A stretch of 60,000 nt of DNA from Symsagittifera roscoffensis (lineage: Eukaryota > Xenacoelomorpha > Acoela > Convolutidae). The notes beneath the pieces are model-generated. The model was not told the origin of the DNA, did no database searches, and was given only the letters and a program-made list of their open reading frames with translations. Below are positions 17,325 to 28,635 of the stretch, piece after piece. The DNA lies in the NCBI RefSeq assembly GCF_963678635.1, contig NC_087064.1:28066189-28126188 (forward strand), written 5' to 3'. The first letter of the stretch is position 1, and every line of letters begins with the position of its first letter. A program made the translations under genes and the position numbers.

Positions 17325-20300
17325 ATGGAATCACCTCGGAGGAGAAGAATAGAGGCCTCAGCCAGAGTACCTTTCTTGGGAACGCTACCCGAAGAAGAAT
17401 GGGAAGTACATCACCGAGACCACGAGAGTAGGACGGGATGTAAGCTGGACAGAGTGGCGTTCATGGAAGAAGTCTGGACTGTGATTCAGAGCTATGGGAC
17501 CCAGTCCATTCTCAAAACAGGTCTCAATCAACCCTTGATGAGAGAAGTACTTGACAAGCTTGATGAGTGTGAGGGGAGACTGAGTGAGTTATTGATCGAC
17601 TCAGCCACTGATGAGAGTGAAGCGAATTCTCCCATCAAGATGACACCGCAGGACAATGAAGGAGAGGTGGTGTACCTGTCAAGGACCAGGAGAGGAACGA
17701 TGCGATCGAAAATGGTGATTGATAAAAACAATGCGATGAAAATGAAGTTAGGCAGCAGAGTGATGCCGAGGAGGATTGGAAAGACGAAAGTGGATTCGGA
17801 AATATCGATGAAAGCTGGTAACTCAGCGAAAAGAAAACGAGTCGAGGAAGTCATGGATTTGGGGCAAGGTGATTATCAATTGTCTGGCGCAGATAGAATA
17901 TTAACTGATATAGCGATGGTGCCACCCATTCTCATGGCGGAGATAAAGTCAACCGGTTATAAATCCAAAAGGAGTGACCGGACTCTGACTGGAGCAACTT
18001 TAGAAATGGAAATACTCAGTCAATGTGGAGAGAGTAAAATGAGGGACTTTAAACCATCTCCCATGAATCATGGAAAAGGGAGTGTTGCAGGACAACTGAC
18101 ACCAGTGGAATACAACCGACTAACAGTGTCGGAGACAGTGTCGATAGATGAACCCACCGGTGGATACATGGAGATGTTGGAATACCGGAACTCGGCTAGA
18201 GGGTATGTAGTGGCCCTGGAAGACGAAAAAGCCATGGAGGGTTATCTGGAAATGATGTTGCAAGGCACCACCCTCAAGCAGAAGGCGTATGGAACTTTGG
18301 CGTCGTCTGACGTAGAGGCGGAGACGATCGAGCAGTTAGTGAGCCTTCCATGGAAAGCAGTAGTATTGAGGTATTTCGAAGAAGAAATGAGGACTACGCC
18401 AAGAATACATGCTCTCGTGGCAGTACCTTACGTAAGGACAGAATTACAACTCAGGCTCGCCTGGTGCATGATGGGACTGACTCGCGAAGAATATGATTCG
18501 GAAGAAAGGAAGAAATCAAAGGAGGAAAAAGTTTTCCTTATGACGAATCTGAGGGATCTGATAGTCCAGGAGGGAGCAGCAGTAGCGTGTGCAAAGCGGA
18601 GAGACGCTCTCTGTTTCATTCGATTCCTGATAGAGCAGATCTCAGTACCTGCATTAAGCACTTGTGTTAGAATGTTGAAGGAAGGCGATGAGCGAACGAA
18701 AGCCATGTTCTTACTAGCAATGCTGGATATGCAGCAAAGTAAACCGATGAGGGTGAACATGAAAGAACCTGAAGAGTTGGAACCCATGAAAAAGATAGAC
18801 GAGATCAGGAGATTCTCAAACAAGGAGTTGAGGCTCACTAAAGAATCTATGGGAGCATTGCCGAAATCCAGTGAATACTGTGGACCGATCAAGAAGAAGT
18901 CATATAGCTATGTATCCGGGATCATAGGGATAGCGTACAATCCTTTCCTGAGTGAAGACATACGTGATTGCTTCTTTGATTATGAGCAGGCGGTGTTACT
19001 AAGGTTCTGGACGTCCAGAATTGTGACGACTAAGAGCGTTAACAATCCACAGGCCAAATTGGGATTGGTCTTGGAAGAAGAGGTGACTGCACCTTCAGTA
19101 CCAAAATCCGACAAGAGAGTGGAATTTGGGTTGGGATTCTCAGATGAATTACTGAGAACGAGCTTGATGGCAGTGTGGGAATTGATGAAGCCATCGTGGT
19201 GTCCTAGTCCCAACGCTGACTCAATATTACGGGCGACACAGGACATACAGAGGGAACTGAATGCGGACTGTAACCTGCGTGACCTCAACATCATATATAA
19301 TGTGATGATAACAGCCTCTAAGAGCAACGGAGAAGATAGAGTGGAGTTGCCTGGCTGGGGACCAGAAGACTGGGTCAAACCTGGTAGCTGTGTGGCGGAA
19401 GTCTGTGGACTAGAGGGTCACGTTTGTGGAAGTCTAGACTGTGTGAAAACCCTGGAAAAACAACACAAGCAGTTGACAGTATTGTTTGGAAATGTAGTGA
19501 TGAAAGCAAGAACGGAAACGGAACTGATAGCAGATTGCCATGGAGGAACCGATGTGAATCTAGTGACAGCACTAGGATTCTACAGCATGTTTGGTTCTTT
19601 AGAGTCACTATTGAATCTAGAACAGAAACATGAGATGGTCACAGCCATCAGCGTAGAAGTATTCCCAGGAGTTCTGCAGACTGAGCAGAAGTATATAGGA
19701 AAATGGAGGGAAGCAATCGAAACGGAGATGAACATCAGACACAGCGAAACTTATTGTAGACCATCAGGAGCACGATATTTGGTGGGTTCAACGTTGGCTC
19801 CAATGTGCAAGAGCAGATACCCTGTACATTTCGTGGCTGTGGACGTGAAGAGTACAAGAACGATCGTGGATCAAGCTTTCTCAGTGCCAAAGTGCGTGAG
19901 ATTGGCGAGAATGTCTGAAAAGTCTTACGAGTTACTATGTAAGATGTTCTCAGCAGTTCCAGAGAGAACCAAAGAGGAGTTGGAGTCAATACTAGGAAAG
20001 AAGTTCATGGGATATGTGAGTGGGAACTTCAGTGACTTTGAAAAACAGAAACAGAGAGGATCAACTGTCACAGATTACAATGCAGTAGATGAGAATGATG
20101 AAATCCACCGAGTGATGATGGAAGTGGAACCATTGCTGGAAGCTTCAGGAAAACGCAATTGGAGGAGCATCATGTTGACACATGACGAGTTTCCTTGCCA
20201 CTGCTTGCTGCAGACCTGGTGGTATCCCAAGCGTAGTAATTTGGTGTTGATCTGGGACTCTGGAGAGCTGCTCTCCATGGGTTTACCAGATTCATCACAG

Positions 20301-20942
20301 CCCATAACAATAGTGATAGTGGGAGTTATGATGGCGATACGATGGCTGGAAGCTCATGTGAGAGAAAATAATAGACAGGAGGCACCGACGAGAGAACAAT
20401 TGCAGAAATTAGATTGTCTAAAAGATTTAGATCTTTTTGAGACAATGTGCAAAGTTCTAAACATTCCGATGGAAGTGAAGAAGATATGGGCAAGAAAACG
20501 ATTGATGCCATGGTTCAGAGCTAACATGACTGCATGGTTGTACGAGTATGCGAAAAAGCATATGTCGAAACATGGCAGAGTGTATAGTGAATATCAGCTG
20601 GACATTGGGGCAGGAGCTTTCAAGCGAGCTTTCGTGACCCATCGGAATGCAGTGACCACCGCTGTGAAAAGAATTTCCAGGACGAGCGAGCGTAGTGGAA
20701 ATGAGAAGGCAGAGATGCTGAAAGAAGATTTGGAGAGGAACGTGACGTTGTGTCTCCACAACAGCTTCTGTAGAAACAGAGAATCAAACGTGGATCCCCT
20801 ACCTTGCTGTAAACGGAGGGTGGAAGAGCAGAAGTGTTGGAGGACGGCTTCCAACAGCGTCAGGATAGTCAATGACGTGCTACAAGACACGGAAACCGAG
20901 AGTGCGGAGTCAGCGTCACAGGAGGAGGAAATGGAGCATTGA
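17325..20942 (+). CDS. ORF4: giant retroelement protein of unknown function
   Basis: A 1,205-residue ORF in the same frame as ORF3, starting 12 nt after its TGA, so the two are either separate cistrons or one 2,890-codon frame interrupted by a single TGA. I do not recognise the family. The N terminus is basic (Arg-rich in the first 10 residues). A Cys/His cluster C689-x4-C694-x4-H699-x-C701-x4-C706 could bind metal. A second Cys-rich patch lies close to the C terminus (about 1145-1170). A hydrophobic stretch ITIVIVGVMMAIRWL (about 990-1004) is too isolated to show a membrane protein, and there is no signal peptide, so an envelope role is not supported. Length, purine bias and continuity with ORF3 indicate it belongs to the element. 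Replication, particle or host-interaction roles are all possible but unsupported. Confidence 0.75.
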   Translation: MESPRRRRIEASARVPFLGTLPEEEWEVHHRDHESRTGCKLDRVAFMEEVWTVIQSYGTQSILKTGLNQPLMREVLDKLDECEGRLSELLIDSATDESEANSPIKMTPQDNEGEVVYLSRTRRGTMRSKMVIDKNNAMKMKLGSRVMPRRIGKTKVDSEISMKAGNSAKRKRVEEVMDLGQGDYQLSGADRILTDIAMVPPILMAEIKSTGYKSKRSDRTLTGATLEMEILSQCGESKMRDFKPSPMNHGKGSVAGQLTPVEYNRLTVSETVSIDEPTGGYMEMLEYRNSARGYVVALEDEKAMEGYLEMMLQGTTLKQKAYGTLASSDVEAETIEQLVSLPWKAVVLRYFEEEMRTTPRIHALVAVPYVRTELQLRLAWCMMGLTREEYDSEERKKSKEEKVFLMTNLRDLIVQEGAAVACAKRRDALCFIRFLIEQISVPALSTCVRMLKEGDERTKAMFLLAMLDMQQSKPMRVNMKEPEELEPMKKIDEIRRFSNKELRLTKESMGALPKSSEYCGPIKKKSYSYVSGIIGIAYNPFLSEDIRDCFFDYEQAVLLRFWTSRIVTTKSVNNPQAKLGLVLEEEVTAPSVPKSDKRVEFGLGFSDELLRTSLMAVWELMKPSWCPSPNADSILRATQDIQRELNADCNLRDLNIIYNVMITASKSNGEDRVELPGWGPEDWVKPGSCVAEVCGLEGHVCGSLDCVKTLEKQHKQLTVLFGNVVMKARTETELIADCHGGTDVNLVTALGFYSMFGSLESLLNLEQKHEMVTAISVEVFPGVLQTEQKYIGKWREAIETEMNIRHSETYCRPSGARYLVGSTLAPMCKSRYPVHFVAVDVKSTRTIVDQAFSVPKCVRLARMSEKSYELLCKMFSAVPERTKEELESILGKKFMGYVSGNFSDFEKQKQRGSTVTDYNAVDENDEIHRVMMEVEPLLEASGKRNWRSIMLTHDEFPCHCLLQTWWYPKRSNLVLIWDSGELLSMGLPDSSQPITIVIVGVMMAIRWLEAHVRENNRQEAPTREQLQKLDCLKDLDLFETMCKVLNIPMEVKKIWARKRLMPWFRANMTAWLYEYAKKHMSKHGRVYSEYQLDIGAGAFKRAFVTHRNAVTTAVKRISRTSERSGNEKAEMLKEDLERNVTLCLHNSFCRNRESNVDPLPCCKRRVEEQKCWRTASNSVRIVNDVLQDTETESAESASQEEEMEH

Positions 20943-22230
20943 CGAATGGTCGAGAAAACAAGAGGCGGCAAGAAAGAAAATTAGAAGAATTTAGAAGTTT
21001 TAGAACTTCTAAACGACGAAAAAAGAAGAGAACAAAGGGATGATGAAGAAAAGTTAAAACTCAGAATTGTTTTATGTGTGTGAAAAACTCAAGTGAGAAA
21101 CCAAGCAACCAAGTTGTAATTGAAAACTGAAACATTTAGTTGAATTTTGAAATTGTTGCATTTATAAATTTGCATTTTGGTTTTAGTTGAAGTGGCTTTA
21201 GAGACACTCACTTATTATTTATTTAGAAAGGCTTGAGGGAAGAGTATATTTAAATATTCCAGCCTGCATGATTGTTTTTAATCACTTAGGAAGACTGATC
21301 ACTTTGTGGTGACATGAAAAACTTGAGTAACTTCTTGAGGAGGGAGGTTGTTGCATTGTTCCTTCTAACCACAAAGTTTCTTAGTTTTAATATTCAGGAC
21401 AATAAGCAAGCAAGATTTCCGAAGGGAAGGAGCATAGTAGGATAATTTTAGCTTGTTGGTTGGCAGGACTGTCCTGCAAGCCAACACCTTTTAAATCTAG
21501 GAGAAAAAGTTTCAATCGGGACATTGACACTGGAAGTCAGAAAATATGTTTTATCTTAAGTCATATCCTCAATGTGCAGATTAATGAAAGAATTTGAAGG
21601 CTATAGTGATGTAGTATGATGCCATTTATATTCTGCAGTGAGTCGATGTGACGTAGATAAAAGTAATTTCGTGCATTTTGTAAATTCTGTTCGATGACAC
21701 TGTAACCATTTAGAACATTGCGCGATTCAATGAGGACATTGACCGGACTGTCCGGGGAGTATGTGACATTCGACCAGAATGGCCAAAATGCAATTTATGC
21801 CGGATTCGAATTTTGAAAAGTAAGCCTTCCGAGTTGATGATTTCGAAGGATTAGCGACGTTATTGGAACGTTTAGCCAAACGGTGAGGGCTAGAATATTC
21901 TAGTATTTTAAATTTTCAAAAACTCGAATGATGACGTCAGATTTCGGAGAAGTGCTGAAACGGCCATTTTAACAAAAAAGCGAGTAAAAAACAGAACAAC
22001 TTTTATCTGCGATTGCGAACAGTACGAAAATCGAGATTGGAGAACGACAACGAACTACAGGATAGCAGAGAACGTTCCGAGTTGCAACTATTGTGCTGCT
22101 ACAATAGTTGCAAGGCCGTTGCCAACAACGGTGAAGGGTGAGAACCAGCCTTCCGGATTAGCAAGAAATCAAGAGTAAGGAGCTTGATTCGGCGGATTCA
22201 AGAATCCGGAAGGGTCTCGGGACTGAAACT
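20943..22230 (+). other. 3' non-coding region of the giant retroelement
   Basis: No ORF of note. A purine-rich run (GAGGAGGGAGG, 21338-21348) is a possible polypurine tract. An imperfect hairpin around TTGGCAGGA/TCCTGCAAGCCAA lies at about 21459-21486. Near 22,140-22,220 there is a block similar to leader positions 717-790: CCTTCCGG, then AGAAATC, then a TTGATT-GG-GGATTCA segment, ending in AATCCGGAAGGGTC. The order of elements is shared, identity looks about three quarters. The paired LTR expected here was not found. Confidence 0.4.
22082..22113. repeat. Perfect 13-bp stem-loop in the element 3' region
   Basis: TTGCAACTATTGT, a 6-nt loop GCTGCT and the exact inverse complement. A second small hairpin (CCGTTG-loop-CAACGG) follows at 22117-22131, right before the CCTTCCGG block shared with the leader. 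Confidence 0.7.
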
Positions 22231-23735
22231 TTTATTAACTCACATAAACTTTTAGCATCCTGTCATGTCCTGACTTGAATTTAACTGATATTTTGATTAG
22301 TTTTGACAAGGATGAGGTGCTAGGAGTTGGGGGAAAGGGTTGATCCATCTTCGATGGAGATGATGATTTTTATCTACTGAACAAAAACAATAGTAATATG
22401 ATAAGTAGTAGCCCTGTTTTTAGGAGTGACCTCGTGGTCTGGGGATACAGAGACCCAGCCATGAGCTCACTAATTTCGCATGTAATTCAGTTAATTTGAG
22501 CGTTCTGGTCGAAGCCGGAGAACAGTAACGTTTTTGTCAGCCTGATGTAAGAAAGACCACCGAAAAGTACTGGCTTGGTAGAGACGGTGAAAAACATGCA
22601 AAGCTCTGTTTAGACGCTAGTCAGTCGTCTTAAGACTTAGTTTTGTTATCCGTCGATACGTATCTTCCGGGCGAATGTTACAAAGTCTGATATTAGCAAA
22701 TAACTGAATGAAAACCTGCCTACCATCCTCAAAGTCTTCTTTAGTCAGCGTGAACTAAAATCACAAGTGGTTTACAAGATTTCATAGAATTAACGAACAT
22801 CTAACGACTAGAATTGACGAACCCCGTATGACAACATCTAAGGCAGTTTGGAAATAAGGGCACGAGCGCAGGAATGTCATGGGAGGTTATAGACCTAGCT
22901 AACACCAACGTCAAGCTTCTGGCATTAGAAGCACTTCATATCTAGAAGGAGAGACCGAGAATAAACACGTGCGACGAGTTCAGAAGCAGAGATAGGGAAC
23001 TAACAATTAAATTATAGTTCTGAAAACAAATTTTCAGCTAATACAAAAACAAATAAGTTTCGAATTAGAAAATTGACATGTTAAGAAATTGGAAAATAAG
23101 ACAAATCAAAATATTATGATTCGTAATATAAACTCGTAAGATTGCGATACTATCAAATAAATGCTTAAATTATATATTCTAAAATTTCGCTGTATTTGTT
23201 AAGAATTACAACCGTACTCGGAACAATAAATGACAAAATAACTTTCGACGAAATTTTTTATTTGTAACACTTGTATATTATATTTTCTCGTGTCGAGTTG
23301 CGTGTTCTTATTGAAGAAACGTAACCCGTATCGATTTTAATTGAAAATGACTTAAATACTTGTCATCGTCTTTTATCATTATCACTTCCATATCTAGAAA
23401 ATTCCAAGGATTTTGACTGGAATACTTGATGAAGGGACTCCTGACTGTAACCTCGGTTACTATGATACTTTTGACCTTCTGATTACCTGATAAAAAAAAA
23501 GAAAAAAGAAAAAATAAAAAAAAATAAAATAATTACAATCATTTGAATTACTTTTGTACACTTGAAAATACTATAACTGGCAACCAAATTGTTTTTTTTT
23601 ACAAATGCATTGACGCGGCCTGGAACCCTTGTGGAGACAAAATCCCTAATACAGCTGCTACTACTACTAAATGTTTTCTGTGCGTTTGAAATAGCGTGTG
23701 TGATGGTAAAGTTGGAAAATTTTGAGTCTTTTCAG
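22231..23735. other. AT-rich spacer with no recognisable gene
   Basis: Between the end of recognisable element motifs and the first exon of the ARL6IP1-like gene I see no ORF, RNA gene or known repeat. It may contain the true 3' end of the retroelement and the host gene promoter. A-rich low-complexity sequence occurs near 23,491-23,530. Confidence 0.4.
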
Positions 23736-23762
23736 GATATACACATGATTTGAAATTGTAGA

Positions 23763-24064
23763 ATGGGAGAGGCAGTTGTTATCGACTATGCCGAATTGGA
23801 GGTAATTTTCATCGAATAAATTCAGAAATAGCATGATTTGTTTGAAAATGTGGCATAATAAACGCAGAAACCTTTTAAAAATAGTCAAAACTATTTCGTT
23901 TACTTTTAACAAAAGCCTATTTTGCATCAGGATTTGGAGGCAGTGGATCTATACGTTGCGCTGAAACCGTACGACGTTGTATTATGCGCCATAGAGGATG
24001 TCTTTCTGTGGAAGAAACATTTTCACCCATTCCTGATCACGGCATTGTCCAGCCTAATGTTTCT
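23763..24064 (+). CDS. ARL6IP1: ARL6IP1-like exons 1 and 2
   Basis: Exon 1 (23763-23801, 13 codons) ends GAG|GTAATT. Exon 2 (23931-24064) is preceded by TTTGCATCAG and ends TTTCT|GTGAGT in phase 2. It covers the cytosolic amphipathic part and the start of the first membrane hairpin. Confidence 0.8.
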
Positions 24065-27000
24065 GTGAGTGAGAAATGATCGTTATACCGCTATTTGATT
24101 AATGCTAGCGTTAGCATTTGGTTTTTCGGATCTTTTCCAGTTTCCCCCCCACCTTTCAAATTCAATTTTGAAAAGCTTATTTAGCGTTGTCATAATGCAA
24201 TGAAATTTGGCGTGGCGAACAAATCGACAATTCTGAACAGATTTGTTCTTCATACTTAACAGCGTAACATCACGCATTTAGCCGTAATAGCACGTAAAAC
24301 AAACATAAAACTCGGTATTTTGAAAGGGGGGGAACTGGAAAAGAGCCGGTTTTTCGAGGGGACCTTTTTCATGTACAATGATCTCATAATAACTTTTGGT
24401 TTACTTCTTGTGTAAAAATCTAACTGAATCATAATGAATCATTGCAATGATTATACGAAAAGATCAGAGTACCAAGTGTCAAAAGTGGATCGCAAATTTT
24501 AAGCGTACTTCTCGGCTAATAAGCTTGTTGCGCAGTATTATTTAGGTTAACTTTTTCTTGGTTTAGACAGCCTTGATTTCTACCTGTCAATTTATGGCTT
24601 TATATTTCTTGTGCTCAACTCTTTTTTTTTCAAGCAAACCATCAATAATTCTATTTCTTCCAAGCTCTTAAACCAATATGAAATAATCGTGTGAACTGTT
24701 TCCCTACTTTCTGTTTACCAATAGCATGAGCGAATAAGTTACAAATCCTTACCACCTTAATTGAGGTTGATAATTTAATCTTTTTAAAGCCATATTAGAC
24801 TGGAACTATTAGATAATTTAGCTAAATTAATTCAGAACTGTGATAACTCTGAAATAAATCGAAAAATTTGTATTCATAATCATGTGTTGTTTAATTTGAT
24901 AAATAGATTTGTTCACCCACATACTTCCATTGTTTCACCTAACCTCAGCCTAAATCTAACCCCTCAAATGTTCTGCCGTGATGGCATCCATTTCTCGTTC
25001 TACGGTAATGATTTCTTTACTAATTTTCTTGCAAATATAATCTATAAATTCTCTCGCTAACTTGACACCGCTGTCGTTCCTCAAATGGCTACTCAAACAC
25101 ATTGCCTTATTTGTAAAAACAGCTAGCGATGCCCAGGCTACATGCATGTAAAATGCAGCCGCTTAGCCCGCAGCAGTCATGATTATGACGATTTCAGCTG
25201 TCATCGCTGCACCTTCCAATTTCATTCAACTAACGACACGCATGAATGCAATCCCCCAATCCTAGCTACAACCACGCTCCCCAAAAGCACCCTCACCCTT
25301 CCACTGCCCCACACTCACAAAACTCAAGATAACCCTCCACTATAGAAACTAGAACAACGCAAGGCCCATGGTCAAACCCCTGTCCAGAACTCATAGAAAC
25401 CACAAGGAAAATATACACTGAAGTGGTCCACTGGAAACCGGTTTTTATGATTTTATCAAAAAATAAAGTTGGTTATAATTTCATTGAAACCCTCAATAGA
25501 ACTCTGAATAGCCTAATAGAAAACACCGACAATACCTTCGCAATGCACGCAGCAATGATCTTTCCACACTTACTACTGTGCGAAACAAAGTCCGAAAAAT
25601 TATGGATCTTTATCCAAAACAATAGCAAGGCGACTTAAGCAATGGCAAGACGGAGACCTGGATGACCTATATAACGAAGGGAAGGCGCTGCAATTGCGCT
25701 TGACAAAAGGAAGTAGAAGAAAAACTGAAACTGAAGCACAACACTTCAACAAACTAATGAATACTGGTAAAATATCAAGCGCAATAGCAAAACAACGGAC
25801 ACATCCAAAGGCGTTCTTTCGCTCGACGAGATCGTCAAAGGTAAGACAGTACAACAGACTCTTATAAAGAAGCAACCCCTATCTGACTCAAGAGATGAGA
25901 ACTATATTACACCAGTCTCAATGAAACAATTCCTTTCCATCCATCGATCTTTGATCAGATAAACGGTCAACATATCAAGAAAGCAGCCATGAGAAAGCAC
26001 GGATCTCATCGACCATGTGGCCTTGATGCAAATGAATGGAGACGTATCTTAACACACTTCGGGCAACAATCAGTTGAGATTTCAAAAACAATCGCTAAAA
26101 TTGCCAGAAAAAATTGGCTACCGAAGAACTAAATCCAGAACTAACGGAACTATATAACGCGTGTAGATTAATACCCTTAAATAAGAATCTAGGAGTAAGA
26201 CCCATAGGATAATAGGACGAACAATAACCAAATGCCTAAAAAATGAACTCATGTCGCTCAGTTCAAACTATCAACTGTTTCTAGGACAAAAATGTGGAAT
26301 TGAATATGCGATCCACACGTTAAGAGATCAATACAGCAAAACCGCCGCCGATTCTGTTTTACTGATAGTTGCCGAAAACGCTTTCAACTCGCTTAATCGA
26401 AAGCTGGCATTGAAAAACATCGAAAATAACTGCCCATCTCTTTTAACAGCGATTAAGAACTCCTACTCCAATCCATCTAAAGTGTTCGTTAACAAAAAAT
26501 CCATCTACTCTCAAGAAGGGACAACCCAGGGGGATCCACCAGCAATGGCCATGTTCGGTCTAGCCATAATACCCCTCATAAAACTTTTATCACCAGACAA
26601 CGTTACCCAGAAATGGTACGCAGACGACGGAAATGTAGTCGGCAAATTAAGCAATCTACGAACCGTCCTCGATAAAATTGTATCACTAGGTAAATTTTTG
26701 GCTACCATGTTAAAGCATCCAAATGCCAACTCATTGTCAAAGATGAAAAACTCGGGGAAGCTGTGAAAATCTCCGAAAATACAGGAATCACTATAAAAGC
26801 AGGCGCCCGATTGCTTGTTTCAGTTTCAGGAACAGAATATGAATGTAAAAAGTTCCTCGAGTTTCAACAGAATGAGCAAATCAAAGTTTTGAAAAAACTA
26901 ACGAAAATCGCTAAAACTACCCCCCAAAACGTTTATGCCTGCTATACTAAGGGAGTTTAAGAAAAACTTTCATTTCTTACCAGGACAACGCCTAACACTA

Positions 27001-28552
27001 AGGAAAACTTAGAAACATGTGAAAAGATTATCAAAGAACAATTAATACCTAACCCAGTCGGTAAAGACTGATTGAACCCCCAGTTCCGTGAGATATCTTC
27101 CTTACCTCTTAAAATGGGTGGCCTTAACATCAAGCTGTCATTCGATCATGAAAGCTATCTAGAATGGTCTAAGAAAACATCACTAGTACTGGAATCTCAA
27201 GATTCTGTTGGAGCAATAACACAGCAAGCAAAAATATGTACGAAAATCAACAAATTGAAAACTGATAGAACAAACGAAAGAAAACAAATGCCATTAACTC
27301 TTCAAATGAAACAGATAAATACGCAATCGACCTGGCCACTGAAAAAGGGAGTCTCTAACTGGCTCAACGCTTTACCATTGAGCAGATACAACTTCAACCT
27401 GAATAAATCAGAATTCAGAGATGGTATTCACTTAAGATACTGATGGGAACCGACCAAAACCCCACTCACATGTGCATGTGGTGCTATTATTAACTTGACA
27501 CATGCGTTACACTGTGCAAAGGGCGGTTACACACATAAGACATAATCAAATTAGAGACACATTCGCCAACCTCATAAACGAGGTTTGCCATGACGTCGAG
27601 ATAGAGCCGAAACTTCAAGCGTTGCAATGCAAAAGCTTTGTGAACAATTCAACTACAACTGAAGATGAAGCACGACTTGACATTAAGGGTTCACTCTGGA
27701 GTTCACGAGTTAGCCGCGCTTTCCTTGATGTGAAAATTTTCAACCCCCATGCTAAAACATTGCGAAAACTGCATAAAGACGCTTATAAATATCACGAAAC
27801 GCTAAGAACTCCAAATATCAGCCAAAAATTTCAAACGTAGAGCAGAGTAGCTTCTGCCCGCTTATTTCTGGATGCACTGGTGGCGCTGCTGCAACAGCTA
27901 CGCGGACGATGCAGCGATTAGCCGAAAAACTATGTGAAAAAAGACAATAAAGCTATCCAGAATCGATAAACTACATAAGAACTAAAATAAGATTCGCGCT
28001 CCTGAGGAGCTCTATACTATGTATAAGGGGATGCAGATCGCTGCGCAAAGTTCAATTTATCGACAACTCCATTAGCGCTATTGTAGAGAAAGGGCGGCTA
28101 AGGTAAATTAACATTACGACGATGCATATAATGCTGATTTATGACTTCATTGATAAAATGATACAGTTTGCTGATACATATGCATTTTTATAACGCTGGC
28201 ATGGTCCTATCCAGCTTGTGCATTTACCGTAACTAAATGGAGGGGCCTCTTTTGTAAATTAATTTTTTTTAAATTTAGCTAAATTATGGTCCTGCTCACA
28301 CTGAATTCAATTTTTTGTGCGTCTACGGCACACTGGGTTTGGAGGTAACGAACACGCCTGGGACGGCAAAGGTCGTAGGTTCGAATCCGAAAGAACGTGT
28401 CTTTTTTAAGCGTGGAATATTCCGTTTTCGTCTTATTGTGTGTCTACCTATGTTAAGTCGGCTTAGTTGTCACATCGTAGTATTGTTTTTTGCTGTTCAC
28501 AATTTACATTGTAGTTACTTCTAGTGTTTTTTTTATTTATTTGCTTTTTTTG

Positions 28553-28635
<83 letters not shown>

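Larger units (their letters stand above)
1..22230 (+). mobile_element. Giant Ty3/Gypsy-like retroelement with two extra giant ORFs
   Basis: Four long ORFs on one strand, in order gag-protease, RT-RNase H-integrase, ORF3 and ORF4, cover about 18 kb with little intergenic space. The order protease-RT-RNase H-integrase is the Ty3/Gypsy order. The coding strand is markedly purine-rich and less AT-rich than the flanks, which sets the element apart from host DNA. The left border is not visible (it may lie before base 1). The right border is put near 22,230 because motifs shared with the leader end there; it is an estimate. I looked for a direct-repeat (LTR) pair between 1-2,491 and 20,943-22,900 and saw none, so classification rests on the proteins. 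Usual Gypsy elements are 5-10 kb, so this is exceptionally large. The ORFs are largely open, suggesting a fairly recent insertion, but several lesions or recoding sites exist. Confidence 0.85.
24850..27960 (+). mobile_element. Decayed esterase-PHD-RT non-LTR-type retroelement
   Basis: Translated pieces in order are an SGNH-esterase C-terminal block, a PHD-type zinc finger, a reverse transcriptase and a C-terminal Cys/His domain. The set is interrupted by many stops and frameshifts. Esterase plus PHD upstream of RT is the known layout of CR1-like non-LTR elements. The RT and its HALHCAKGG...RHNQIRD C-terminal module belong to a family common in cnidarians and other marine invertebrates. It lies in the sense orientation inside the ARL6IP1-like intron. 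Exact ends, target duplications and a poly-A tail were not found. Confidence 0.75.

Noticed and set aside
17325-20942. ORF4 as an envelope protein
   Set aside because: There is no signal peptide, no convincing C-terminal membrane anchor and no furin-like site in context.
20943-22230. 3' LTR of the giant element
   Set aside because: No sequence in this region is repeated as a long direct match in 1-2,491. Only short motifs and one 70-bp block of partial similarity were found.
26251-26766. Functional host gene for reverse transcriptase
   Set aside because: The open pieces are short, flanked by stops and frameshifts, and have the typical structure of a decayed retroelement.
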